A stretch of 64,000 nucleotides of DNA from an uncultured Prochlorococcus sp. (GTDB lineage Bacteria; Cyanobacteriota; Cyanobacteriia; PCC-6307; Cyanobiaceae). The stretch spans positions 64,685-128,684 of the forward strand of contig CACKJM010000001.1 in NCBI GenBank assembly GCA_902600475.1. The letters run 5' to 3'. Each line of letters begins with the position of its first letter. Position 1 is the stretch's first letter. The position numbers and the translations under genes were made by a program. A model generated the notes under the pieces. That model was not told where the DNA came from and ran no database searches. It was given only the letters and a program-made list of their open reading frames with translations. Shown here piece after piece: positions 35,949 to 45,330 of this stretch.

Positions 35949-36611
35949 ATGGAAATTGTTATTAATAGTATTGATAATAAATATAGAGAAATTTTATCTT
36001 TTGAAAATTTGGACAATTTCCATGAAAGTTTTAAAAAATTTTCTTCGATTAAAGGACCTCTCGAAGCAAAAATCTTCGTAATAAACGACTCAATAAGTTC
36101 ACATCAAATTTCAAAATTTAAAAATATGTTTGAGAAAATTAATGTTCTTTCTATAAGTATTTACTCAAATAATAGAGATACAGTAATAGCTGGAAAGTCT
36201 CAAAAAATTGATACAAATTTTATTAACGAAAAAAAGCTTAAAAATAAGATGCTTTTACTTAATCCAAAAAAGAGAGAAGATATTTTGCATGAAGGAACAG
36301 TAAGATCAGGCGATAGAATATCTTCAAATGGAAATCTCTGTATAATTGGAGACGTCAATCCAGGGGCTATAGTTTCCGCCAAGAAAAATATTTACGTTTG
36401 GGGTAAACTACTTGGTATCGCCTTCGCAGGGAGAGGTGGAAATAATAAGTCCTCTATTTCATCACTTTATTTAAGACCTTTACAATTAAGAATTGCAGAT
36501 ATTATCGCAATTGGGCCAACGGATAAACCCCAAAATTCTTACCCTGAAATTGCAGTTATAGATAATCAAACAATAATTATCAAACCCTACATAATAGAAA
36601 CCAAAAATTAA
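35949..36611 (+). CDS. minC: septum site-determining protein MinC
   Basis: A 220-residue FtsZ inhibitor that with MinD blocks division away from midcell. The C-terminal MinC_C domain is clear: REDILHEGTVRSGDRISSNG, then IGDVNPGAIVSAKKNIYVWG, LGIAFAGRGGN, and ending FIETKN-like. The N-terminal domain (1-100) is poorly conserved, which is usual. It heads the minCDE run, 112 bases before minD. Confidence 0.92.
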   Translation: MEIVINSIDNKYREILSFENLDNFHESFKKFSSIKGPLEAKIFVINDSISSHQISKFKNMFEKINVLSISIYSNNRDTVIAGKSQKIDTNFINEKKLKNKMLLLNPKKREDILHEGTVRSGDRISSNGNLCIIGDVNPGAIVSAKKNIYVWGKLLGIAFAGRGGNNKSSISSLYLRPLQLRIADIIAIGPTDKPQNSYPEIAVIDNQTIIIKPYIIETKN

Positions 36612-36723
36612 TCAATAGATTTGAAATAAATTAATTCAAAGCTCATAAATTTAATAATTACTTAATATTCTAAATATTTAACTTTTTGAATGTGGGCTTA
36701 TTATTTAAAAAATTATTAAATCT

Positions 36724-37539
36724 TTGGCGGAAAACTCTCGCACAATACTCATTTGTTCAGGAAAAGGTGGGGTTGGCAAAACAACTTTAACTGCAAATCT
36801 AGGCATAGCCCTCGCCAACAGCGGAGCTACCACTGCTGTGTTAGATGCTGATTTCGGGTTAAGAAATTTAGATCTTCTTCTAGGGCTAGAAAATCGTATC
36901 ATCTATACTGCTCAAGATGTTCTAGACAAAAATTGTCGTCTTGAACAAGCACTGGTAAGACATAAAAAGGAGCCTAATCTAGCTCTTCTGCCGGCTGGAG
37001 ACCCTAGGATGCTGGATTGGATGAAGCCTGAAGATATGAAAAAAATTAGTGAGCTTCTTAGCGAAAAATTTGACTATGTTTTAGTGGATTGTCCTGCTGG
37101 AGTAGAGGATGGCTTTAAAAATGCCCTTGCAGCCTGTAAAGAAGCCATTGTCGTTACCAACCCTGAATTATCTGCAGTACGAGACGCCGATAGAGTAATA
37201 GGAATTCTTAATACCTCAGACATTGAGCCTATTCAGCTTGTAATCAATAGAGTCCGCCCTAATATGATGGCCAGTCAAGAGATGCTATCTATCGAAGATG
37301 TTCAAGGAATTCTTTCTTTACCTCTATTAGGTATTGTGTTAGAAGATGAACAAGTAATAATAAGTACGAATAGAGGAGAGCCTCTAACACTTACAGATAG
37401 TAGTTCACCTGCAAAAAAATGTTATTTAAATGTTTCTCAAAGACTTACAGGTAAGGATGTCCCAATTATTGATCCCACAAATGAAGGAAAAAGTCTGAAA
37501 GATAAATTAATGAGATTAATGCAAATGAGGGTTTTTTAA
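36724..37539 (+). CDS. minD: septum site-determining ATPase MinD
   Basis: A 271-residue deviant Walker A ATPase that cycles on the membrane and recruits MinC. The start is TTG at 36724 ([20 protein letters not shown]), as no ATG is near. [15 protein letters not shown] is the P-loop with the signature Lys; [13 protein letters not shown] is the switch II; the C-terminal amphipathic helix ([16 protein letters not shown]) is the membrane-targeting sequence. minE starts one base after its stop. Confidence 0.97.
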   Translation: MAENSRTILICSGKGGVGKTTLTANLGIALANSGATTAVLDADFGLRNLDLLLGLENRIIYTAQDVLDKNCRLEQALVRHKKEPNLALLPAGDPRMLDWMKPEDMKKISELLSEKFDYVLVDCPAGVEDGFKNALAACKEAIVVTNPELSAVRDADRVIGILNTSDIEPIQLVINRVRPNMMASQEMLSIEDVQGILSLPLLGIVLEDEQVIISTNRGEPLTLTDSSSPAKKCYLNVSQRLTGKDVPIIDPTNEGKSLKDKLMRLMQMRVF

Positions 37540-37540
37540 A

Positions 37541-37876
37541 ATGATGACTCTCAGGGACCTTATTAACAAATTACTAGGAAGAGAAACGGCTAGTGCTAAT
37601 ACCGCTAGAGAAAGATTGCAACTTGTACTGGCTCATGACAGAGTTGATATGAGTTCTTTAACAACTGATCTTTTGGATAAAATGAGAAAAGAAATTCTTG
37701 ATGTTGTTGCTAAATATGTAGAAATTGATTTTGAAGAGGTAGCAGTAAGTTTAGAAACTGAGGATAGAATGACTGCATTAGTCGCTAATTTACCGATCAA
37801 AAGAACTATTTCAGGAGAAATTAAATTTAAAAAAAATGACAAAATAGGGAAAAGCGATAAAGATATCAAAAAGTAA
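37541..37876 (+). CDS. minE: cell division topological specificity factor MinE
   Basis: A 111-residue protein that stimulates the MinD ATPase and drives Min oscillation. The N-terminus has [20 protein letters not shown], the anti-MinCD helix region, and the beta-rich C-terminal half ([20 protein letters not shown]) mediates dimerisation. The ATG is one base after the minD stop, typical of coupled translation. Length normal. Confidence 0.95.
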   Translation: MMTLRDLINKLLGRETASANTARERLQLVLAHDRVDMSSLTTDLLDKMRKEILDVVAKYVEIDFEEVAVSLETEDRMTALVANLPIKRTISGEIKFKKNDKIGKSDKDIKK

Positions 37877-37939
37877 TAAATTTTAAAAAGCTAAAAAAAT
37901 ACTAATATTTGCTCCATCTTGAATGTAAGATGTAATAAT

Positions 37940-38011
37940 GCCGGCTTAGCTCAGCGGTAGAGCAGCGCTTTTGTAAAGCGAAGGTCATCAGTTCAAATCT
38001 GTTAGCCGGCA
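37940..38011 (+). tRNA. tRNA-Thr (anticodon TGT)
   Basis: A 72-base cloverleaf begins GCCGGCTTAGCTCAGCGG and ends TTAGCCGGCA. The anticodon loop reads TTTGTAA. It stands alone between minE and a convergent small gene. Confidence 0.95.
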
Positions 38012-38022
38012 TTTTATATTAT

Positions 38023-38190
38023 TTAATTCTTATAAATATTTTTCCCCGAAAATAACCAAACAAAAACTATTAGAGCAATGACAGGAAATAATCTTATTGC
38101 AAGAAAATACTCTAAAAAAGACGCAAGGGGATCAAATATCCAATATGTTAAAAATTGAATTAAAAAAACAATAAACAATAATAAAAGCAT
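38023..38190 (-). CDS. small two-span membrane protein downstream of tsaC
   Basis: ATG at 38190 overlaps the stop of tsaC (TAATG), giving a 55-residue hydrophobic protein: MLLLLFIVFLIQFLTYWIFD, then LASFLEYFLAIRLFPVIALI and a basic end. Two membrane helices with a short loop. The overlapping stop and start point to coupled translation with tsaC and argue that it is real. No family recognised. Confidence 0.6.
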   Translation of the reverse strand: MLLLLFIVFLIQFLTYWIFDPLASFLEYFLAIRLFPVIALIVFVWLFSGKNIYKN

Positions 38191-38771
38191 TAATGCAATT
38201 CCCTAACTAATACTTCTCCTTCTCTAATCATCCTCCAATTACCTCTTTTCTTCCAAGATATTATGGTGCTTGCTTTACAACTACTTTTCTCCCATGGAAT
38301 AGGTCCTAAAATTTTTAGAGAAGGAAAGTCTAAAGCAATTTCCTCGGCTTTCATTGATCCTGTGAAACCTGAAATGTTTGCGCTTGAAGTTAACAATGGG
38401 CCTGTTTCTTCTAAAAGAGACTGAGCCATATATGAATTTGGGATTCTTAAACCAAGTGTAAGATCATTGCTTGTGAGCATTAAGGCATGCTTTTCTAAAG
38501 AAGGAATAACTATTGTCAGAGCTCCAGGCCAATAACTCGAAGCAATTTTTTCATAATCCTCTTTTGCTGATTCGTGAACATAATCAATTAATTGTTTTTG
38601 TTCTGATCCCATAAGAATTAAGGGTTTATTTTTATCTCTTTTTTTAAACTTATAAATAATATTTGAAAATTTTGGCAGGCATCCAATTGCAGGTAAAGTA
38701 TCTGTTGGGAAAATAATAGGTAAACCACTTTTAAGAGTCTTCAAAGCTGATTCACGGTCTACTAAATTCAT
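38190..38771 (-). CDS. tsaC: threonylcarbamoyl-AMP synthase (TsaC/Sua5/YrdC family)
   Basis: A 193-residue YrdC-fold enzyme that makes threonylcarbamoyl-AMP for the t6A37 modification of ANN-decoding tRNAs. Family features: GLPIIFPTDTLPAIGCLPKF (about 15-34), FKKRDKNKPLILMG (about 42-55, the KxR...S/N-type lysines), PGALTIVIPS and GPLLTSSANISG (about 125-136). Length fits TsaC without the extra Sua5 domain. It lies 20 bases after prmC on the same strand. Confidence 0.9.
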   Translation of the reverse strand: MNLVDRESALKTLKSGLPIIFPTDTLPAIGCLPKFSNIIYKFKKRDKNKPLILMGSEQKQLIDYVHESAKEDYEKIASSYWPGALTIVIPSLEKHALMLTSNDLTLGLRIPNSYMAQSLLEETGPLLTSSANISGFTGSMKAEEIALDFPSLKILGPIPWEKSSCKASTIISWKKRGNWRMIREGEVLVRELH

Positions 38772-38790
38772 TTATATTTTAATCAATAAT

Positions 38791-39660
38791 TTATTTATAT
38801 CTCCCAATCGTAAACCTACCAATACCTGAAAAATCATTAACGATTTCTATTGATGTAAATTTATTTTTTAAAAGTAATTTTTTTACTGTTTCACCTTGAT
38901 CAAAATGATTCTCTAAAATCAACCACCCCTTTTTTTTTAAAAATAATGGTGCTTTCTGAATTATTTCCTTAATGTGTTTTAAACCATCTTCGCCTCCTAA
39001 TAAAGCAATTTTTGGTTCAAAATTTTTAACCTCTTTGGGTAATTTTTCATAAGTATCATTAGGAATATATGGCGGGTTTGCAATAGCGAGATCTAATTTC
39101 CCTTTAAAGCTTTCAAGAGGAGTCCACCAATCTCCGCAGTAAAATTTCAAATTTGATTGTCTAGAAGAATTTATAAAATTTTCAGTGGCTACTTCTAATA
39201 CATCTTGATCTATATCGGTTGCTACTCCATCCCAAAGTGGATACTCCATTGCTAAAGCGATGCTTATAGCACCTGATCCAGTTCCTAATTCTGCGAAAAA
39301 TAATTTTTGTGATTTCTTTCCAAATAATCTGAAGACAATATCAATTATCAGTTCGGTCTCTGGTCTGGGAATAAGGACTTTATTTGTGACTTTTAATTTT
39401 AAATTCCTCCAATAAGCTATCCCACAGAGATATTGAATTGGGTGGGATTTTAATAAGTGTTCTTCCCAAACAGATTCTAAAAAGTCTAAGTTTTTTTTAA
39501 TATATAAGTTTCCCTCAGGATTTATATTTAGCAGGTTTAAGTCAATAGTAGATATTCCGCCTATACAATCAAGTAAAAGAAAAAATGATTGTTGGTCGCC
39601 TCCCTTAGAAAGTTGCTTTTTTTTCCAAAATAAAAATTCTTTTACTGAAATGCTAAGCAT
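38791..39660 (-). CDS. prmC: release factor glutamine methyltransferase (PrmC/HemK)
   Basis: A 289-residue methyltransferase that methylates the GGQ glutamine of release factors 1 and 2. The SAM motif FAELGTGSGAISIALAMEYP (about 121-140) and the catalytic NPPYIPND (about 193-200) are diagnostic, and an N-terminal helical domain precedes them. Length is normal. It is upstream of tsaC on the same strand, forming a small translation-quality gene pair. Confidence 0.95.
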   Translation of the reverse strand: MLSISVKEFLFWKKKQLSKGGDQQSFFLLLDCIGGISTIDLNLLNINPEGNLYIKKNLDFLESVWEEHLLKSHPIQYLCGIAYWRNLKLKVTNKVLIPRPETELIIDIVFRLFGKKSQKLFFAELGTGSGAISIALAMEYPLWDGVATDIDQDVLEVATENFINSSRQSNLKFYCGDWWTPLESFKGKLDLAIANPPYIPNDTYEKLPKEVKNFEPKIALLGGEDGLKHIKEIIQKAPLFLKKKGWLILENHFDQGETVKKLLLKNKFTSIEIVNDFSGIGRFTIGRYK

Positions 39661-39671
39661 TTATTAAAGCT

Positions 39672-39824
39672 TTAGCGTTTTGGGCCAAGCCTACCTTTAC
39701 TAGAGTCAGAATAGAAACTTGATTTTTCACCATCTTGAGTGGAAATAAATAGTCCTATGAGGAAAATTGTTGGCACCCCTACGAATAAAAGACTAGCTAC
39801 GAATCCAAAATTAGTTGTTTCCAT
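39672..39824 (-). CDS. psbM: photosystem II reaction centre protein M
   Basis: A 50-residue single-span PSII protein near the monomer interface: METTNFGFVASLLFVGVPTI and LFISTQDGEKSSFYSDSSKG. Its N-terminal helix is the PsbM signature, and the Prochlorococcus form has the extra C-terminal tail seen here. ATG at 39824, stop at 39672. It lies just upstream of prmC on the same strand. Confidence 0.93.
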   Translation of the reverse strand: METTNFGFVASLLFVGVPTIFLIGLFISTQDGEKSSFYSDSSKGRLGPKR

Positions 39825-39927
39825 TTAGTTGGCATTTCTGTTGATGTAGTAAGACTATAGACATATAAATTGAAATAAAGTGGAAAAATCCACAAAATTT
39901 ATCAACAGATTAACAGTCTTAAACAAT

Positions 39928-40290
39928 TTAGCGAGGTAATTTTTTATTTTCGCTAATTTTTTGAAGCTCTTTCAAATTTGAAGGAGGAGATTGTGGTTTT
40001 GTTAAAATTACTGCAGAGGAATTTATCAATGTTTGACATGCAAGTCGCCAATTCTCTGGTCTATTTTTAAGTTTTTCTTCTTCAACGGATGTAAGAGGGC
40101 TTAGAGAATTTTTACTTCCTCCTTCAACAGAAATGAAACAAGTACTACATTGTCCTGCTCCTCCACAATTTCCTAAAATACCTTTTAGTCCATAAAGCTG
40201 TAAGTTCTCTTTCAGAACTAGTTCCCTTAAATTTTCGCCAGAATTGCATTGAACCTCTATGTCCTCACGGATAAATCTGATAGTTGCCAT
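39928..40290 (-). CDS. 2Fe-2S ferredoxin, C-terminally extended
   Basis: A 120-residue plant-type ferredoxin. The cluster ligands are in NCGGAGQCSTC (about 42-52), three cysteines spaced C-x5-C-x2-C, with the fourth in WRLACQTLI near residue 84, the correct order for a [2Fe-2S] cluster. It differs from the main photosynthetic PetF (slightly longer tail SNLKELQKISENKKL, and different loops), so it is an alternative ferredoxin of unknown partner. 103 bases separate it from psbM downstream. Confidence 0.85.
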   Translation of the reverse strand: MATIRFIREDIEVQCNSGENLRELVLKENLQLYGLKGILGNCGGAGQCSTCFISVEGGSKNSLSPLTSVEEEKLKNRPENWRLACQTLINSSAVILTKPQSPPSNLKELQKISENKKLPR

Positions 40291-40513
40291 TTTTTTTTGT
40301 TATTTCCCCTATTTTGGCGTTTTACTTTGAGAATTGTGACCAAAATATTAACAATTTTTAGTCAAAAATTCCGTGTAAATGCAGTGATACAAATTGATCT
40401 ACCCAGTTTTTGTAACAAAATAAATTTATTTACAATAATCCCTCAAAGACTAAAAAACCCTTACTATCGTGATGTTTAGCTGTTTATTCAGCATAGTTAC
40501 TAGAAATTAACCG

Positions 40514-42037
40514 ATGGGATTGCCTTGGTATCGAGTTCACACAGTAGTTATTAATGACCCAGGTCGACTACTTGCTGTGCATCTCATGCATACTGCATTA
40601 TTAGCCGGCTGGGCCGGTTCTATGGCTCTTTATGAATTAGCCATTTTTGATCCTTCTGATGCTGTTCTCAATCCTATGTGGAGACAGGGAATGTACGTAA
40701 TGCCATTTATGGCAAGACTCGGCATCACAAGTAGTTGGAACGGATGGGATATAACAGGTGCTACGGGAGTTGATCCTGGATTCTGGAGTTTCGAAGGAGT
40801 CGCAGCTGCACACATTGTTTTTAGTGGGTTATTAATGCTTGCCTCTATTTGGCACTGGACATACTGGGACTTAGATTTATGGGAAGATTCAAGAACTGGA
40901 GAACCTGCCCTTGATCTACCAAGAATTTTTGGAATTCATCTTCTTCTAGCTGGACTTACCTGTTTTGGTTTTGGAGCATTTCATTGCGCAAATGTAGGAA
41001 TTTGGGTTTCTGATCCTTATGGTTTGACTGGTCATGTAGAACCAGTAGCACCTTCCTGGGGAGTGGAAGGGTTCAATCCTTTTAACCCAGGCGGAATAGT
41101 AGCAAATCATATTGCAGCTGGACTTATGGGTATCATCGGAGGTATCTTCCACATTACCAATAGACCTGGAGAAAGACTTTATAGAGCTCTAAAACTTGGA
41201 AGTCTTGAAGGAGTTCTAGCTAGTGCTTTAGCAGCAGTATTATTTGTATCTTTTGTCGTCTCAGGCACAATGTGGTACGGTTCAGCAACTACTCCAGTCG
41301 AATTATTTGGTCCTACTAGATATCAATGGGACTCAGGTTATTTTAAAACTGAAATTAATAGAAGGGTACAAGCTGCTATTGATAATGGTGCCACTAAAGA
41401 AGAGGCATATGCATCGATACCAGAGAAATTAGCCTTCTATGATTATGTTGGCAATAGTCCTGCAAAAGGAGGATTATTCAGAGTTGGTGCTCTTGTTAAT
41501 GGTGATGGTCTACCAACTGGTTGGCAGGGTCACATTGCTTTTCAAGATAAGGAAGGTAACGAATTAGAAGTTAGAAGAATACCTAATTTCTTTGAAAACT
41601 TTCCAGTGATACTTGAAGATAAGGAAGGCAATGTAAGAGCCGATATTCCATTTAGAAGAGCAGAAGCAAAGTATTCATTCGAACAAACTGGTATTACTGC
41701 AACTATTTATGGTGGAGACCTAAATGGACAAACATTTACTGATCCTGCAGTAGTTAAAAGATTAGCTAGAAAGGCGCAACTTGGAGAAGCATTCAAGTTC
41801 GATAGAGAAACTTACAAATCTGACGGTGTATTCCGAAGCTCTCCTAGAGCCTGGTTTACATATGCACATCTATGTTTCGGATTGCTATTCTTGTTTGGCC
41901 ACTGGTGGCATGCTTCAAGAACTCTTTATAGAAATTCCTTTGCTGGTATAGACGCTGAAATAGGTGACCAAGTTGAATTTGGTTTATTCAAGAAGCTTGG
42001 TGACGAAACCACAAGAAGAATCCCAGGAAGGGTTTAA
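40514..42037 (+). CDS. psbB: photosystem II chlorophyll-binding protein CP47
   Basis: A 507-residue inner antenna protein with six membrane spans that binds about 16 chlorophylls and passes energy to the reaction centre. It begins [20 protein letters not shown] and has the large lumenal loop E with [21 protein letters not shown]-terminal histidines are in [20 protein letters not shown]. Full length. psbT follows at 42061, the usual psbB-psbT pair; a terminator after psbT ends the unit. Confidence 0.98.
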   Translation: MGLPWYRVHTVVINDPGRLLAVHLMHTALLAGWAGSMALYELAIFDPSDAVLNPMWRQGMYVMPFMARLGITSSWNGWDITGATGVDPGFWSFEGVAAAHIVFSGLLMLASIWHWTYWDLDLWEDSRTGEPALDLPRIFGIHLLLAGLTCFGFGAFHCANVGIWVSDPYGLTGHVEPVAPSWGVEGFNPFNPGGIVANHIAAGLMGIIGGIFHITNRPGERLYRALKLGSLEGVLASALAAVLFVSFVVSGTMWYGSATTPVELFGPTRYQWDSGYFKTEINRRVQAAIDNGATKEEAYASIPEKLAFYDYVGNSPAKGGLFRVGALVNGDGLPTGWQGHIAFQDKEGNELEVRRIPNFFENFPVILEDKEGNVRADIPFRRAEAKYSFEQTGITATIYGGDLNGQTFTDPAVVKRLARKAQLGEAFKFDRETYKSDGVFRSSPRAWFTYAHLCFGLLFLFGHWWHASRTLYRNSFAGIDAEIGDQVEFGLFKKLGDETTRRIPGRV

Positions 42038-42060
42038 ACTAATCTTTATTACTTAATCTT

Positions 42061-42159
42061 ATGGAAGCTTTTGCTTACGTCCTTATTTTAACTCTCGCAG
42101 TTGTTACATTATTTTTTGCTGTCGCCTTTAGAGATCCCCCTAAATTTGATAGAAAATGA
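42061..42159 (+). CDS. psbT: photosystem II reaction centre protein T
   Basis: ATG at 42061 to TGA at 42157-42159 encodes a 32-residue single-span protein, [20 protein letters not shown], with [10 protein letters not shown] at the end, the PsbT signature. PsbT sits at the PSII dimer interface and helps repair of photodamage. It follows psbB by 23 bases. Confidence 0.96.
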   Translation: MEAFAYVLILTLAVVTLFFAVAFRDPPKFDRK

Positions 42160-42170
42160 ACTAAGAAAAA

Positions 42171-42198
42171 AACCTCTTTAATAAAGAGGTTTTTTTTT
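42171..42198 (+). terminator. Rho-independent terminator after psbB-psbT
   Basis: AACCTCTTT at 42171-42179 pairs with AAAGAGGTT at 42183-42191 across a three-base loop, followed by seven more T. It lies 12 bases after the psbT stop and ends the psbBT unit. Confidence 0.9.
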
Positions 42199-42258
42199 AC
42201 TTTTCATAATTGTAGTTTTACTCTACTATTAGAGTTAAAGATCACCTTATTTCACTAC

Positions 42259-42738
42259 ATGCAGTGTCCAACATGTCAAAACACGGATAGTAGAGTTTTG
42301 GAATCAAGATCTGCTGATAGTGGCAAAAGTGTTCGAAGAAGAAGGGAGTGCTTAAATTGCAGCTTTAGATTTACAACTTATGAAAGAGTTGAAACAATGC
42401 CAGTTTCAGTTATTAAAAAAGATGGGGGCAGAGAATTATTCGATAAACAAAAATTATTTACTGGTATATCAAGAGCATGTGAAAAAACTAACTTCACAAG
42501 TGAAGCTATTATTAATTTTGTAGATAGTATTGAATCACAAATCCTACAAAACAATAACAAAGATATTAAGTCTTCAAAAATTGGAGAGTTAATACTTAAA
42601 TGTCTTAGGAAAGAAAATGAAGTTGCCTATATAAGGTATGCGTCAGTATACAGAAAATTTAATGGGGTAAAAGATTTTATTTCTACTCTTGAATCACTAA
42701 AAGGAAGTTCAAAAAACCAATTAGCTTCAATTTTATAA
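42259..42738 (+). CDS. nrdR: transcriptional repressor NrdR
   Basis: A 159-residue regulator that binds NrdR boxes upstream of ribonucleotide reductase genes and senses ATP/dATP. It has the N-terminal zinc ribbon CPTCQN and CLNCSF with [20 protein letters not shown], and an ATP-cone in the second half ([19 protein letters not shown]). Length standard. It precedes rpsA by 109 bases; no reductase gene is in the window. Confidence 0.96.
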   Translation: MQCPTCQNTDSRVLESRSADSGKSVRRRRECLNCSFRFTTYERVETMPVSVIKKDGGRELFDKQKLFTGISRACEKTNFTSEAIINFVDSIESQILQNNNKDIKSSKIGELILKCLRKENEVAYIRYASVYRKFNGVKDFISTLESLKGSSKNQLASIL

Positions 42739-42783
42739 AAGTAAGCATCTTAAAGTGTAGAATACTTAACACAAATGTTTTTT

Positions 42784-42833
42784 GCTATTAGTTTGCAGGC
42801 TAATAGCATTCCTTTCTAACTACCTAAGGTAGT
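42784..42833 (+). promoter_or_regulatory. two perfect hairpins in the rpsA leader
   Basis: Hairpin 1 pairs GCTATTAG (42784-42791) with CTAATAGC (42800-42807) around an 8-base loop; hairpin 2 pairs ACTACCT (42819-42825) with AGGTAGT (42827-42833), closing only 14 bases before the ATG of rpsA. Their position across the ribosome-loading region suggests control of translation, possibly autogenous by S1, which is known to bind its own leader in other bacteria. The regulatory role is inferred. Confidence 0.4.
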
Positions 42834-42847
42834 CTGCGATGTAACAA

Positions 42848-43939
42848 ATGAACGAAAATTCTTCCAAAACTATTAAAGAACTTTCTGAAGATAAGGAAAT
42901 TAAAAATTCATCTGAATTAACTAATCATTCAGTTTCCCAAACTGAGGAAAATGAATCATTCAAAAATAATGATATCCCTCCAGCAGATTCTTCCTCTAGC
43001 CGAACAAATTCAGATTTTGATAATGCTGGATTCACACAAGAAGAATTTGCATCACTTTTGGGAAAATATGATTACAACTTTAAACCTGGCGATCTAGTAA
43101 AGGGTACGGTTTTTGCTTTAGAACCGAAAGGGGCAATGATAGATATAGGTGCAAAAACAGCTGCTTTCATGCCTGTTCAGGAAGTTTCAATAAATAGAGT
43201 TGAAGGATTAAATGATGTATTACAACCTTCAGAAAGCAGAGAATTTTTTATAATGAGTGAAGAAAATGAAGATGGTCAATTAGCCCTCTCCATTAGAAGA
43301 ATTGAATATCAAAGAGCATGGGAAAGGGTTAGGCAACTGCAAAAAGAAGATGCCACTATTTATTCTGAAGTTTTCGCAACAAATAGAGGAGGTGCTCTTG
43401 TTAGGGTTGAAGGGTTGAGAGGTTTTATCCCTGGCTCCCATATAAGTGCCCGGAAAATCAAAGATGACTTAGAGGGTGAATATCTACCTTTAAAATTTCT
43501 TGAAGTTGATGAAGAAAGAAATAGATTAGTACTAAGTCATAGAAGAGCTTTAGTTGAGAAAAAAATGAACAGACTTGAAGTGGGAGAGGTTGTTGTAGGT
43601 TCTGTTAAAGGTATTAAACCTTATGGAGCCTTTATAGATATTGGAGGAGTGAGTGGTCTTTTACACATTTCTGAGATCAGTCATGAGCATATCGAGACAC
43701 CTCATAATGTTTTAAATGTTAGTGATCAAATGAAAGTGATGATAATCGATCTTGATTCCGAAAGAGGAAGAATTTCATTATCTACAAAAGCGCTTGAACC
43801 TGAACCAGGCGATATGCTAACTGACCCTCAAAAAGTTTTTAGTAAAGCTGAAGAAATGGCGGCAAAATACAAACAAATGCTGTTTGAACAAACTGATGAT
43901 AATGAAGAACTAGCTATGGCATCAGCCGAAACAGACTAA
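42848..43939 (+). CDS. rpsA: 30S ribosomal protein S1
   Basis: A 363-residue S1 with three S1/OB-fold repeats (about 78-150, 165-230, 250-320: DLVKGTVFALEPKGAMIDIG, SEVFATNRGGALVRVEGLRG, VVVGSVKGIKPYGAFIDIGG). Cyanobacterial S1 is shorter than the six-repeat E. coli form. The first 75 residues are low-complexity Ser/Asn/Glu-rich. S1 binds mRNA leaders on the ribosome. A 5' leader with two hairpins precedes the start. It lies between nrdR and metK. Confidence 0.95.
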   Translation: MNENSSKTIKELSEDKEIKNSSELTNHSVSQTEENESFKNNDIPPADSSSSRTNSDFDNAGFTQEEFASLLGKYDYNFKPGDLVKGTVFALEPKGAMIDIGAKTAAFMPVQEVSINRVEGLNDVLQPSESREFFIMSEENEDGQLALSIRRIEYQRAWERVRQLQKEDATIYSEVFATNRGGALVRVEGLRGFIPGSHISARKIKDDLEGEYLPLKFLEVDEERNRLVLSHRRALVEKKMNRLEVGEVVVGSVKGIKPYGAFIDIGGVSGLLHISEISHEHIETPHNVLNVSDQMKVMIIDLDSERGRISLSTKALEPEPGDMLTDPQKVFSKAEEMAAKYKQMLFEQTDDNEELAMASAETD

Positions 43940-44076
43940 TCTGATTAATATTTTACTAATGATATTTGTAATCATGAGATTTTTTATTATTGAACAAGAG
44001 TTTTTAATTTACAATCATTGATTAGTAGCAATAGTCTAATTTAGGATATGTTCTAACATTTTAAACTTATATTTTA

Positions 44077-45318
44077 ATGAGTGATTTCATCTTCACCTCT
44101 GAATCTGTAACTGAAGGCCATCCTGACAAAATATGTGATCAAATAAGTGACGCTGTTCTAGATGCTTTATTGACAGAAGATCCAGAAAGCAGAGTTGCAT
44201 GTGAAACTGTAGTTAATACTGGTCTTTGCTTACTTACTGGAGAAATCACTTCAAAAGCAAAGGTTGACTACATAAAACTTGTTAGAAATGTTATTCAAGA
44301 AATTGGATATAAAGGCTATAAAGCAGGTGGCTTTGACGCAAATAGTTGTGCTGTTTTAGTAGCCCTAGACGAGCAATCACCAGATATTTCACAAGGGGTC
44401 AACGAAGCAGATGATGTTAACGATGATTTGGAAAACAATACAGGAGCTGGTGACCAAGGAATAATGTTTGGCTATGCATGTGATGAAACTCCAGAATTGA
44501 TGCCCTTACCGATAAGCTTGGCACACAGATTAGCTATTCAACTTGCCAAGGTAAGGCATGAAAACGTTCTTAACTATTTACTCCCTGATGGTAAAACTCA
44601 AGTAAGCATTGATTACAAAAAAGGGGTCCCTGTTTCAATTAATACCATCTTAATTTCAACTCAACATAATCCTGAAATTGACGGAATTAAAAATGAAGAA
44701 GAAATTCGTCAAAGAATAAAAGAAGATTTATGGAGGAATGTTGTTATTCCAGCTACTGAAGATTTAGAAATTAAACCAAACATTCATAAAACAAGATTCC
44801 TGGTAAACCCAACCGGAAAATTTGTAGTCGGAGGGCCTCAGGGAGATGCCGGACTTACTGGGAGGAAAATCATTGTAGATACCTATGGTGGGTATGCAAG
44901 GCACGGTGGTGGTGCTTTCTCGGGTAAAGATCCCACGAAAGTGGATAGATCAGCCGCTTATGCAGCGCGTTATGTAGCAAAAAGTATAGTTAAGGCAAAA
45001 TTAGCAAAAAAAGCTGAAGTACAACTAAGCTACGCCATTGGAGTCGCAAAACCAATTTCCATTCTCGTTGAAACTTTTGATACTGGTGTTATATCTCAGG
45101 CTGATTTGACTGACGTTATCAATAAGCACTTTGATTTGCGACCTGCAGCAATAATAAAAGAATTTAACTTGAGAAATCTACCCAAAAAAATGGGTGGGAA
45201 TTTTTTTAGAAAAACCGCCTCTTACGGACATTTTGGCAGGCGAGATCTTGAGCTCCCTTGGGAAAATGTAGAAAAAAAAGCAGCACAATTGGTGGAGGCA
45301 TCAAAAGAGTTTTTATAA
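44077..45318 (+). CDS. metK: S-adenosylmethionine synthetase
   Basis: A 413-residue enzyme that makes AdoMet from methionine and ATP. The ATP and methionine motifs [20 protein letters not shown] (about 5-24), [20 protein letters not shown] (about 128-147) and [20 protein letters not shown] (about 287-306, P-loop-like) are all present. Length fits. No SAM riboswitch is seen in its 137-base leader. It lies 12 bases before the sugar kinase gene. Confidence 0.98.
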   Translation: MSDFIFTSESVTEGHPDKICDQISDAVLDALLTEDPESRVACETVVNTGLCLLTGEITSKAKVDYIKLVRNVIQEIGYKGYKAGGFDANSCAVLVALDEQSPDISQGVNEADDVNDDLENNTGAGDQGIMFGYACDETPELMPLPISLAHRLAIQLAKVRHENVLNYLLPDGKTQVSIDYKKGVPVSINTILISTQHNPEIDGIKNEEEIRQRIKEDLWRNVVIPATEDLEIKPNIHKTRFLVNPTGKFVVGGPQGDAGLTGRKIIVDTYGGYARHGGGAFSGKDPTKVDRSAAYAARYVAKSIVKAKLAKKAEVQLSYAIGVAKPISILVETFDTGVISQADLTDVINKHFDLRPAAIIKEFNLRNLPKKMGGNFFRKTASYGHFGRRDLELPWENVEKKAAQLVEASKEFL

Positions 45319-45330
45319 AATAATTTTTTT

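Noticed and set aside
43940-44076. SAM riboswitch upstream of metK
   Set aside because: No SAM-I, SAM-II or SAM-V-like core could be recognised, and the leader is short and AT-rich.
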